Positions 1 through 11,800 of a DNA stretch of 64,000 bases are shown in pieces. How positions within the stretch are numbered: the first letter of the stretch is position 1; each line of letters starts with the position of its first letter. The translations under genes and the position numbers were made by a program. The DNA lies in NCBI GenBank assembly GCA_035041965.1, contig JAPYMA010002875.1:186001-250000 (forward strand), written 5' to 3'. The notes under the pieces are model-generated. The model saw only the letters and a list, made by a program, of their open reading frames with translations, was not told the DNA's origin and ran no database searches. Source of the DNA: Anisakis pegreffii (taxonomy: Eukaryota > Nematoda > Chromadorea > Rhabditida > Anisakidae).

Positions 1-462
1 TGATCAGTATTTTTAGTACTGCTTTGGCAGTGGTTGTCTTTACTGAGTGACGACACGCACCTGTCACCTGTCTCGTGTTAACTAATTATGAGTTCAAAAC
101 TGAGCAAAGAAGTAAAATACGTTAAGTGCTGACGATTTAATCTATTTTTCGTATGCATGCACCATTGTTAACCTCATTTTGTTGTTTTCATGCATGCTGT
201 AAAACACTTTCTTCATCCAATTTCCACCATTCTGAAGAATTGAGATTCATATTGACTGGGAATCTCTTATAAGATCCTATTAATATACCATTCAAAAATA
301 TCTGACATATTATGTTTTGAGCACAGTTTGAAATGATTTTAGTTAGGTGTATTGGGTGACTGGGTGGATTTTGATTAACGAAAGAAGTGATTCTATATTA
401 TTCAGAATGGCTGTTCCTTGGAATTCTCAATAGTGAATGATAACATGGAAATTCATTTGCAG
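1..462. other. Left edge, probable intron of the zinc-finger gene
   Basis: I see no exon here. The stretch ends with a good 3' splice site (TTTGCAG) at 455-462 that opens the first visible exon of the zinc-finger gene. The rest is AT-rich and has no domain match in any frame. It most likely belongs to an intron of that gene, because the first exon seen starts in the middle of a zinc finger and must have coding sequence upstream of the window. Confidence 0.5.
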
Positions 463-3400
463 GCAATGAAACACTCCGAGCGCACATGTATAAGCAGCAC
501 CAAATCTCGAGAATGTTTATGTGTCGGTGCTGTAATTGGGCATTCCCTGACAAAACAAGTCTTCATATGCATATGCAGGTATTGGATTATGCTCAGAGCA
601 GTTCAGGAAAGTAACTCTTTCTCTGCGTGATTTTATCTCACTTGGAACATTCGACAAACAACAACACCCAGAACAGCGTTACAGCCAAAAATATAGACAA
701 CTTAATATTCGATGGCTAGAAAAATTAATCCTCGAAAATACTCGATGTTTTGATGATCAGTCTTAGAAAGTTGACCCGCCTAGACATTTTCAAATTTGTG
801 TTCTAACTGAAAAGATGAAGTGAACATTACGAAAAGACACTGACGATTGGTTGCTGACTTAGTTTACGAGAGACATCTTTGAGCCAAGTATGGGTAAAGC
901 AGCAGTTTACTTGATTTTTTGCGTATAATTAAAGGCAAAGGAAGAAGGAAAGACGATCTCAGTGCCTGTAATTGGCAAGGGCAATCCACCAACACCTCAG
1001 CAGCATAATCAGTCAAGCAGTCATCATGCTTCTTCCAACCAGGTTGTAACTCAGCAGTTGCATAATCCCCACGCTGCAGCACGTCCTCTCGCTTCTACGC
1101 CTTCCAATAGCTTCTTCAACCCTCTACAAATTCATCCACTCCCCGCACATCAACCTTTAAGTATCGCTGATCCGAATGGTTTGTTTACATCACATTATCA
1201 ATACTCGTTCGCTTCTGCGGTATTATTCTAAAGAGTTGTTCCCATGAACATCTCATTGGTCAGTAACACATTATGCAGTCTCTCATCGCTATTGATTGTG
1301 AACACGAATCAAACCAACGCAAATGACGAATACTCTTGTCCATCTTGCAACACCATCACAAAAAGCGTTGAATATTCGATTGGTTGCAATCAATGAGTCA
1401 TTTTGTTCTGGAAAAGCATGAGACAATCATTAGAAGTATGAACAAAAGAATGAATGTAAAATGGATCATGCGTTTAATCGTTGAATATTTAGCATTACAA
1501 ACCGCTGCAGCTACACTTTTCCCTCAGATGGCACTTCTTCGAGGTACAACATCAACACCAACAGCAACGTCGAATTCAGCTGCAACTACAGCTGGAGCAC
1601 AGACTGATGAATTGATGATGAAATTGAGGGAGCGATTAATGCTCAACAATCTGATGGCGCAATCCGGATTTGGATTGGCTGCTTGGCTGGCAGCTCTACC
1701 AAAAGTTGACCAATCAGGTGAGGTTTGACTCTGCGGTCAGAAATAAGCATTCAGAATTTATTCTGTGTTATTGACGTGCTCTATTTAATGATCTGAACCT
1801 TTGGAGTACTCAATGTTGAAATGTATTACTGTTTTGTAGAAGACTGAACAAATTACGGAAAATAGCTGAATTCAGGTATTGGAAATTTGAATACGACGAA
1901 TGGTGATATAATGAATGGAAAAGAGATGAATAATGTTGAAATGGGTGAAGAAGATGACGAGATCAATGTGGATAAGGAAATCGAAGAGCAGGAGATGCGT
2001 TTGGATAGAGAACGTCAAAATGATGACGATATCCAGGTCAGTTCAGTTGCATCTTTGGGCATTTTTTAACGTTTATCTTCATGCATTTTCTGTGCTCTTG
2101 TTAATTGCCATGAATTCATTGTGCTGATCAGCGTTTGACTTCAATAGCTCATCCATCATTGCACTTCGCATCATTACTTTCATTTCAAAACTCTCCTTGA
2201 TTTTATTCGAATGCAAATTTATGCAGGTCTAGGTGTTAGTCAGGGCACAAGGTTTTCTCAGATCTGTTCGGCAATTTTCTCATCCACTGCAACATAATTG
2301 TTTTTTGAATGATGCAAGCTTTGGATAAACCAAGTGTAGACTTTTCTAATCGTGAATGAAGAAGTTCGGCGAAAAAATAGGAATTCTTTAAGGAAATTCT
2401 CTCTGATCGCCTGCAAATATCTAGTTAATGTTCTCGTTTCAGACGGATGATTCAGGTGATGGCATGAATAAAAGAAGCGACAAAGAATCGCACTCACAAA
2501 TGAACGACGCGAATGACAGTGAAGAGAACAAGAACAGTGAAAATGCCCAAAGACCAAGGTGTGATCTTTATTTATGTTCTTTCTGTCTGTAGGAATTTAA
2601 TGTGAGGATGTGAAGCAGTTTTATAAGATAAATATTTTGAACATTGAGAAGTGCTATTTTCACTGCGAGATTAACGTCATAATTTGTACCCAAAAACCAG
2701 TGGTCTGTTAAGCGATCTGTCGCATGGTGCTAATTGTAAGTTCGATACTATTTACCCATTAAGTCATCCTCTGCATAGTGTAACGAGTATAGTAATTTTA
2801 TATTAGGTGCTCAGTGATGGTAATATTCAGGTCTATGAAGAAGAGCACATCGGATGATTCCTCATCACCTTCAAATGGGATATCTTCATCGATTTCGAAC
2901 ACAATGCCCAATTTGCGATCAGCCATAGCCACGTCACCGTTGAACAGTCTCATTTACAAGAAACGATTATTGCATTCTCCATCTACTCTTAGCGATACAC
3001 TTTTGGTAATGCTTACACTTCACCTCATTCTAATCACCAAGTATTCTCTACGGTATTATTTCATATGTGACGTCAGTATTATCACTGTGAATAAAACATA
3101 TTTTTCTGTTCAGAATATAGCTGCTACTCAAGCAACTCTTCCTGCATCGGACCAGTCATCAGATGGACAAGATAGTCATGTATCACCAACCGAAACGCAC
3201 AGTAGTCTTTCACCAGCGACAGAGTCTGGTCGAGAATGCTTCGAGTGCTCAGTTTATAAGGGTAAATTGGCCGTTGCTGAGAACAGGTGTCGCTATCTAG
3301 AGGGACGAACGGCCACGTTGCAGGTGCGTATTGTTGACTGTATTTCTTTTTCATCATTCATCTTTCAATTCTTGCACTTTATTTATTATTATTTTCAACG

Positions 3401-3730
3401 ATGCGAGGTGCTATTATTTATGCATTTTCTTGACAAGAATCTTTATCAAGAAGAATGTCAGAGGAATAAATCAATCAGCGAATCTCATTCATCGTTTCTT
3501 TTCAGTCCGATGCTCTTCGCTTCAGTACGCGTGTGTCTGCGTCAGAATCATCAGCACGTCAATTCGAACAAGAAGGTCGTTTGCTGCGAGAGCAAAATGA
3601 ACTGTTGCAACGAAAGCTTTTGGAGTGCCAAGAAAAAACATTGGCTTTCATGCAAGGTGATCAAGTGGCAAACCCGCAAGCAGTTGCATTCTACTTGAAC
3701 GAAATCCTTAAAGCCACACTTTTATGCTGA
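463..3730 (+). CDS. C2H2 zinc-finger regulator with C-terminal coiled coil (3' part of gene)
   Basis: Eight exons join in phase: 463-578, 935-1178, 1493-1717, 1876-2036, 2443-2558, 2831-3005, 3114-3323 and 3506-3730 (TGA), about 490 residues. The first exon carries the end of one finger (LRAHMYKQH) and a second finger (CRCCNWAFPDKTSLHMHM) whose last His is not obvious. It is followed by KEEGKTISVPVIGKG and a long Gln/Ser/His-rich region, then LMMKLRERLMLNNL, an acidic EEDDEINVDKEIEEQE stretch and Ser-rich blocks. The last two exons have heptad-like CRYLEGRTATLQ and EQEGRLLREQNELLQRKL, which suggests dimerisation through a coiled coil. This looks like a DNA-binding nuclear transcription regulator. 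I do not recognise the orthologue, so no symbol is given. The start is outside the window. Every junction keeps phase, so the gene looks intact in the visible part. Confidence 0.75.
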
Positions 3731-5894
3731 AACTTCATTTCATTTTGCTTTCGTGTTTAATTTAAATCTCAAATGAACACCTGATTGCCAGTTTTGTGTT
3801 CATTTGATTGTGTCAGTTTCATTCGAAAATATCTTTCATGAATACGATCGATGATTGTCAAGATCGTGCAGTGTAGCGTTATTAATTGTCGCATCGGATC
3901 ATCATTAATATCTCCCAAATTCGTTGTTCTTTTCTGCAGTCGTCTGTTGTTTTTACAGTCCCATAAGCACATCATACTTATGTCGTTCATAGGTAAAGAA
4001 TCTCTTAGAACTTTCATTGCTGCAAACCTCATTTTTATGAATCAGCGAGATTATAGTGTAAAGTATCACTCAAAATTTCATCTTCAATTCGTTCTGGAGA
4101 TATAGTTTTTCCCTAAAGGACAACTTGAGCCATTTATCTTTCTCATCGCATACGTACCTATAGGTTTTCATATCTTTAGTAGTTTCTGATACAGTAGAGA
4201 TGTGCTAACGGGACGTTTTAGTTGAAGGCTCTGTGATAATTCTGTGTAATAATTTTTCTGATTCTGCGATATATTTCGTGTTTCTGTTGGAACACATTTT
4301 CTTATTTATTGTTGTCTTGAGGTTTCATCAGTTTATTGAATTAATTTATTCCTTCTTTAATCAACTACATTAGCGGAGTTACTGCTGCGGTTGTTGCTTG
4401 CCGTGTTCCAGAGGAGTGATAAGGTTGCGATGTAAGGATGATTATGCTATTTACTGTTTGTCTTTCATATGAATGTCGCTGTGATTTGCGGATATTTGTT
4501 TCTGAGACTGTTTTTTTTTTATTCATTCAGTCAAAGTGTGCAATACTTGATAATCTTGTCGTTGTTTCTTTTAATCAATATTCAATGCAGTTCAATGCCT
4601 TAATTGATACGATTCACTGCAATCCATTGCCTTATTCAACATCGTTGTGCATTATCGTTTTGATTGTTACTTTTATCATTGTTACTTTTTATTATTATTA
4701 TTGTCATTGAACACTTCAGTCTGCAATTCTCCTCTCAACTGTCTTTCAAAATGCATTTTTGAATAATTTTTGCTGTTCAACATTCATCTTATTATAGATT
4801 TATTCATGTTTCTTTGCAAATATTTATCATGAAGATATGATTCGTTCCATATGAAACTTGGTACATGTTTGAATGCATATAGTTCACGTTTCTGCCGTGT
4901 GTCCGCTCGGAACATCAACGGTCTCATCAATTTTTGCAAGAAGTTTTGGGATTGAAAACAAAAACAACTTCAGCTTTTCGTTGGCTACATCACTCTTTTC
5001 TCATTTTAGATGAATCTTTTAAACCTTTCTTTGACAGCAGTGCAATTATTTTTTTGATCATCACCATTTTATTCAACATCCTGCTGCAGTTCTTCGTCGG
5101 ATTTAATAAGAGCTCGGCAAAGAGTGGATTCAGTGTTTGAAACTGATCTCTTCCTGAATGTCAACAGAGATCTGCCCGTTGCCAGCGAAACTGTTCATCG
5201 CGCATAATCCAACGTCTCTGAACTAAACTGTCGCTTTGTGCAAAATGATTTTCTTAACATTCATTTGTTTCAGTGTAAAACTGTACATTGCAACTTGTTG
5301 TGTTACTGTGGAACCGTATCACTGGTGATATTTTATTTGAACTTTCATACGCAATATTTTCGACTCGTGTCTTTCATTTTTTCTTTGTATTCTGATATTT
5401 TTATATCCTAAAATATGACCATTTTCTCTGTTGTTATTTCCTGTAAAATTTTTTATCAAAATTTCAACTTTTGCAAAACGTTGAAAGTGAAATCCACATG
5501 TACTTCTGACTACCACTCCATTTGGAATCCGGAATCCATACGGCAAGATTTGACATTGATACGACAAAAGTATTGGAAATTAACTGAAATAACTTTGCTT
5601 TGAAAGCGACTTCCGAATAGACTTTCAATGCTACGAACATTCCGCAAAATAATCAAGCGTACAGACGAGACCAGTTAGTTCTTTAGAAGGAGTGCTCTTT
5701 GTATGTAACGGGGATTTTCGAAGCCAGATTTCACATATTTGTCATATATTCGAACAGACTGTGAGTCATTGCACAATCACCATCAAGTAACGAAATCGTT
5801 GTTTGATTAGCCAGTTAATAAAGTGTAGTAAATAAGAACTAACTGAAAATCAAGCAAAAAAATAGAACATATGATACAGAATAGAAATGGAAAT
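3731..5894. other. Intergenic, between convergent genes
   Basis: This T-rich stretch separates the plus-strand zinc-finger gene from the minus-strand TMEM104-like copy A; both genes point into it. The first part is probably the 3' UTR of the zinc-finger gene. An AATAAA hexamer on the plus strand lies near 5818. The open frames are short, AT-driven and show no domain. I see no RNA gene or repeat of note. Confidence 0.5.
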
Positions 5895-8800
5895 TCAGTG
5901 GTCATTATCGAAAACTTTGCCGAAATTCAGCGATACCATGATTATTGTTAACAGAGACCATAGCAGCATTAAGTATGGCCAGAAGAAATGTTTAAATGGA
6001 CTTTGCGCTTCACTAGGCACTTCCACACCGAGTTCTCTTAGACTGTACCTGAAATGAAAGTGTGAAATGAGCGTGACGGTAAAAAGAAGCAGTTGGAAGG
6101 AGAAAATTTGAGTTAGTTCTTTGATTTAATCATCCAATCAGACGTTTCATTTATTTTTGAATCTACGATAGTATTTACCGTGAACTCTGCCCAAATCACC
6201 TCAATTTCCAAAAGGAGTTTCATATCTAAACGTAAAATATATTTTTCTGAGTCTACTTCAGCTCAACATTCTTGTAATGAGCTCTAACAGATGCGTTGAG
6301 TTATGAGAGCAACTCTTTGTTATTCGAAAATATGCAACTGATGATTGCCTTTGGTCATGAGAGAGGTAGCAAAAATGCTGATGAAACTTGCCTTCTTCCA
6401 AATATCGCAATCAGTGATGGAATGACGTTCTGTACCATCACACCTGGGTAACTACCAGTGACTTCAGCCAAAATCAATACGTTGTCGGTGAGCTCTGCGA
6501 TCAAAGTGCATAGTCCAATCAACAGACACATAACAATATATCGACGTACCAAACGCGGTTTTGCCTGTGGTACTTCAGCAAGTGTCACCTTACGTACAAT
6601 ATCTTCCTGTTCGAGTGTCTTTCGTCGTACTCTTTCCTCGTGAGTCTCTTCATACGGGAGCTCTTCGCTTGAAACACTACTTTTTTCGGCATCGATTTCT
6701 GAAGTCGTCGTCCCTTCAGTTGTATCCTCTATGACATCTTCCTCTATCTCCTTCTCTTCCTCCTCTTCAATCCTTAAATACACTTGCTTCATTTCAGCTT
6801 ACGTTGGCCAAATTCACTTCTCAATCTCCTTATTCAAACTGCTTAGTCCAGCTGAGAATGCAGCCAAATCGCTCGACTTTCCTTACTTATCCAGCAATAT
6901 ATAGTAACCATTCTGAAGATGGTTTGAAAGGCCCAAAACAGTCGCGATTATCAAAAGTCAAGTATGGGCATTAGGACTACGTTCAGCCTTATCAAACGAT
7001 ACACGTTCGTCAACCAACATCCCACATCGCAAACTTTTTGTGAGCGTTTATTGGCATGCACAATCAACAGTTCAAGTTTTCCCATCTGCCGACTCTTTCG
7101 CCATATTCGTCCAATTGTGTATCACTTTCTTTCATAGTGGGCAAAATCGCTCACATTAAGAACCCAAAAGTTGGAACATAATCTTGAAGCCACAAACAAT
7201 GATATTATGCTATGAAGTTGCTCTGAGTAAGAACTTACGTCTCCATTTTCTTTGGTGTTGGCTCGGTGACGTCCGCTACTTTGTTGTTGCTGGCGAAAAA
7301 CGTGATGTTACGCTCAGCGAGTCTGAAATCCGTAATTTATCATAAAGCCACTTCACTCTCATAAAAACGATATCGCTGCTTCTGGTTTGTGCTAGAGTGG
7401 GCACAGTATCTGATTTTCTGGTTCCCTTTCTCGTGGGAATCGATGATAAAAGTGCAACGTTACTTTGTCGTCATCTACATGAAGAAGAGATCTTCTTGTG
7501 AACCGGCATGGACGAACGTTTTCAGTGCTTCTCAACTCGTAAACTTAGACGACGACTTTAAAATTTCCTAGTTTCCATTTTCAGTTCTTGACGTTTTTTG
7601 TTGTGATCGTCATGAGTGCTTCTAAAAGAACTGTGTTCGAGAAGTTTCAGTAATGAATGCTTCCATAAACTGCATTCCCAAAGCAGAAAATTGGTATCGC
7701 ACAGAATGAGATTTTATTTAGAAGATGCGGAGATGGATGACGCTATCCGTACACTGAACAAAATCATCGAGAAAGAGCTCGTCAAAAAATCTTGAAAGAG
7801 CGATTGCATTCTCTAACGAAATATGAAGCAATGAAAATTGGAAAAGTTAAATCAGTGAAATCTTTTTTGCTTTTAAGTTTCAATTTCTTCTGCTTCAACG
7901 TAGCATCATACGTTCATAAATGTGCTCAAATTTTTCAAGTGATTTTTTTTGGGTGAAGTAACAAATCTTTTTCTACTGCTATGCTGATGCTGAACATTTT
8001 ATCGGTTCGAGCCGAAAAAAAATTATTTTCGTGTTGCGCGCATCTTCATTATCACATTCTTTTTATTGTCTCACGTCAGTTGTGAGTATGAACAATCATT
8101 CGCTTGCAAACATCTACTCATGTTCTTGCAATGTAATCAGCACGAGAGCATTCATAAGTGCAAATTTTCGATATATTCCTGATTCGAAAATGCGCCACAG
8201 CAACGCCGTATAAGGTTTTTGTTCATGAATTTAAAAATGTAGAAATAAATAAAATAAAACGTACAACTCTTCAACATAATCCATGAAGATGAGCGAATTG
8301 TTGAGGAGTGTGCATCCGACGATTGGATAACTCGACGTGATTGTGAACACGGGAAATAACGCTAGGAAATAGTCGCAAATTTTGTAGAAGACTGTTTGGA
8401 AATACTCAGTATGTAAAAAATTCAACGAGTAAACGTCGAGTATATTGGTGAATGCAAATGCACCGGTCATCGAGAGAGCCACATAAAAGAGGAATACACA
8501 GGTATAGACGATAAGGACACCCAACATTACATTCTTTTTCGACCTGGAAGGATTTTTCCTTATCACAATCTGATGAAATTCCTATTGAAACCGTCAATAA
8601 AATTTGAAATTCTAAATGGCATGTGATTCTGATCATAAAATATGGTATGTTAAAGAAAATGATGAAGTCACCGCGCAGTTTTCATGCTGACATCAATCAC
8701 CTATCCTACTTAATAGCTCCGATAGAGGTGTTGTATTTGGATTGAAATATGGATTAAGCGGACAGACGAAACGTCAAAGGCAATACGGCAATATTCAGTT

Positions 8801-11800
8801 ATGTGTTGTAACAGTACAATTGAGAAGGTGAAGAATTTACTTCATTGGAGTGATTAAGCTCGGTAAACTATGATGGCACATAAAAGCGTAAACAGTGGTT
8901 CCGAACAATGAGCCAAATCCCTCAGCAATCACAGGTTTCGGTATGCGTGGTGTGCCATTAACACCTAGCGATATCACAGCGAGAATGATCATCAAAATGA
9001 ATGCTGAAATTCATCTTCGTTGAATCGATGGCAGTAAAATACCACTCAGTTTAATTCGGAACCATACAAATCGTAGCATTGCACAATACATAGCATTACA
9101 GGGAAATGAAATTAAAACTGAGCACTATCGTGAAATCGAAGTGAATTCCAAGACGTATCTGCTCGAAACGTACCTGTCCATCTGCAAACAGAAGTAGAAA
9201 TCTGCAAATATTTGGTTCGAGAGACGCCGATAACGACGAGAGGTGTCACTAGCAACACAAAGCCAGCAACACAAATACGATAAATCGCAGCTCGATTGCT
9301 CCATGCGGGCCAGCTGGGCCAGCAAGGGTCATCCAAGTTGACGGTGTTACTGGCATTTGCACTATCATTTATACTCGCCGAACTAAATGTTGGTAAATTA
9401 GTTGGTTGTAGAATAGGTGCTTTGAAATGCTGATAGTGACTTGCATATTTGTACCATGCTGTAGTCACTAACAGATCAATAATTGAAATTTAATTCTGAA
9501 TGAAAATACACCCCCCCCCACCACTAACGAGGCCCATAACTGACAAATATCTTTTGGAATTTTTAGAAGCGCATCATTCAATACGTAAGATATTATTAGT
9601 GATTATTTTTAGGACAGTAATGTATTTCAAGAGCAAATAGATTTCATTTAACAATTTTTTCGAGGAATTTTAATATGTGCGGAATGTATCCGATTGTGAG
9701 CAATATTCGAATTTTACAGCGCTAACCATATGACGTTCATGAGTGATTTTGGTACTGTGACGGTATATATAGTTAAATCACCGAATAGATACACAGCCAT
9801 TACGAGCGTTAGTATCATCACACCATACCTTCCCATAAAAAGTTGCGCCATATTACTCTGTAAATAAATAACTGCCTTTTTGGATTGTCATTCCCGAAAC
9901 ACAGTGGTTTCAGTGATTTTCGTTTAGATGGTACCACCTCAAATATATTTCATTGTTCAGTTGTGCTTACAAATGCTTGGGAAATCAAATTTTTGCGTTT
10001 AATGTGAGATTTCGACTTGGCATAAATTTTTTCCCATGAAATAATTGAAGGAATATGAACGATACTTACGACTTCGGTCCGATTTTTGATTTTGAATGCA
10101 TCACTAATGTCGTGTTCCGTTATTGAACTTCTTCTCCTTCCGATCAGTCTACTCGTTTGAGTTGCTGCATTCGCAATAGCCATTCCCTCGATGACGAATG
10201 TTGCGCAAACATAACTATAAACATAACTCTTTCTGCTCTTTCCTCATGCTATCTAGTGTGCATCATTCCCGAATGCAGTCTGAATTCGTTATCGTTACCT
10301 TGGAATGAAGAATCGTATGCTTCTTAATTCCAAGGTGATAACAAATTTATTGTTTTCATTCGATTAGTGATCATATTCATTCAACGCACACTAACCGAGA
10401 CTCGCTCACTGAATAATCATCTCACTTTGGCATTTTTCTTTCTTCTCAATAACCACGTAGTCTAGCAAGATTACGCTCTTTTGCACTAATAAAGTGGTTA
10501 TGAGATTAATTGCACCCATAGAATTATTATAATATCTAGACAATGCTCAAATACTAGACCAGTGTTTCTCATTGGGAGAGGGAATTTAGGGAAGGGAGAA
10601 TTGAGAGAGGAGCAGGAGGGGGGAAGGGGGGGGGGAAGTGGTAAATAACGTTTCATGGATTTGTTACGTTATGATGGAACGCGATTGTGACGGTGTTTCC
10701 TCACTTGGGAATCCAAACATCATTCGCTCATGCCAACACTCTTTTGGCTTATTTTCAATTCAGCCTGATGAATCAACTGACGTGTCGTCATTTTTGCAGT
10801 TGCCTTATGTTCTCAAAATAGATCCACTCAAGAAACAGTTTCTGTTTTGCTCGAGATTGGAGGCAACCATGAAAGCTGCAGACGTCGTGGAAAAACCTTT
10901 TTTGGCATTTTTTTTGATTTTTTTTGGATCAAAAAACCTCCATTGGAATAATGTTTATGGGTGTTGCACGGATGGAGCACCCGTTGTGTTGGGAATGAAA
11001 TCGTCTTGCGAAAGAGCGATCTCTAAATGTGAAAGGAGTGCATTGTGTGATCCGTTGTCAATGGTTAGCCTCAAAAACACTTTCCATTGTCGGTTTTTGT
11101 GAATCCGGATTCCGATGCTGTTACTTCTGAAAGCAAGGCATTGATCTTGACTAGGGTTTGCAATCCCGATCCCGACGATTTTTCAATCCCGGGATCGATT
11201 TTTGATCCCGGGTCGAACAATTATTTAAATATCGATGCGGGATATGTTTAAACACATTTTTTCGAACTAATATGTTCATTATTAATCAGAAAGGAGCTAA
11301 TTCAACAAATTATTGAACAAATCCAAGGAACTAAGTATTCAAATTCAAATTAATATTTCATATAATGATGCTAATGATCATGCCGCAAAGGCATACTGCA
11401 TATTCTATGCTAAGGCATCTTGTCATCTCGGGTCTAAGCTAATAACAGTACACTTGCATGTGAATATGAAATTCTTGATTCTCAAACACTTATTTGCAAT
11501 GCTTCAAGTCCATTTTCTCTCAGTATTAACGTCAGCTGAATTCTGCCGTTTCGGAAATTTCGACTTTTTGCGGAAGAAATGCACCGCATGCAATTTGAAT
11601 TTCGAAGTAATCAAAAGTTCGAAGTTTATCTAAAAAGGTAAAAAAATATCCGCAATGGATTTTCATCGAACCATCGAGCACTTACATTTTTGATAATTTC
11701 GATCAAAAATCATGCAAATGTACTTGATATTCAAGCTTGGAACAACTTTGCTCACTTCGGTAATGAACTCTCACTATGAGTGAACTCAGTGAGAACTTAA

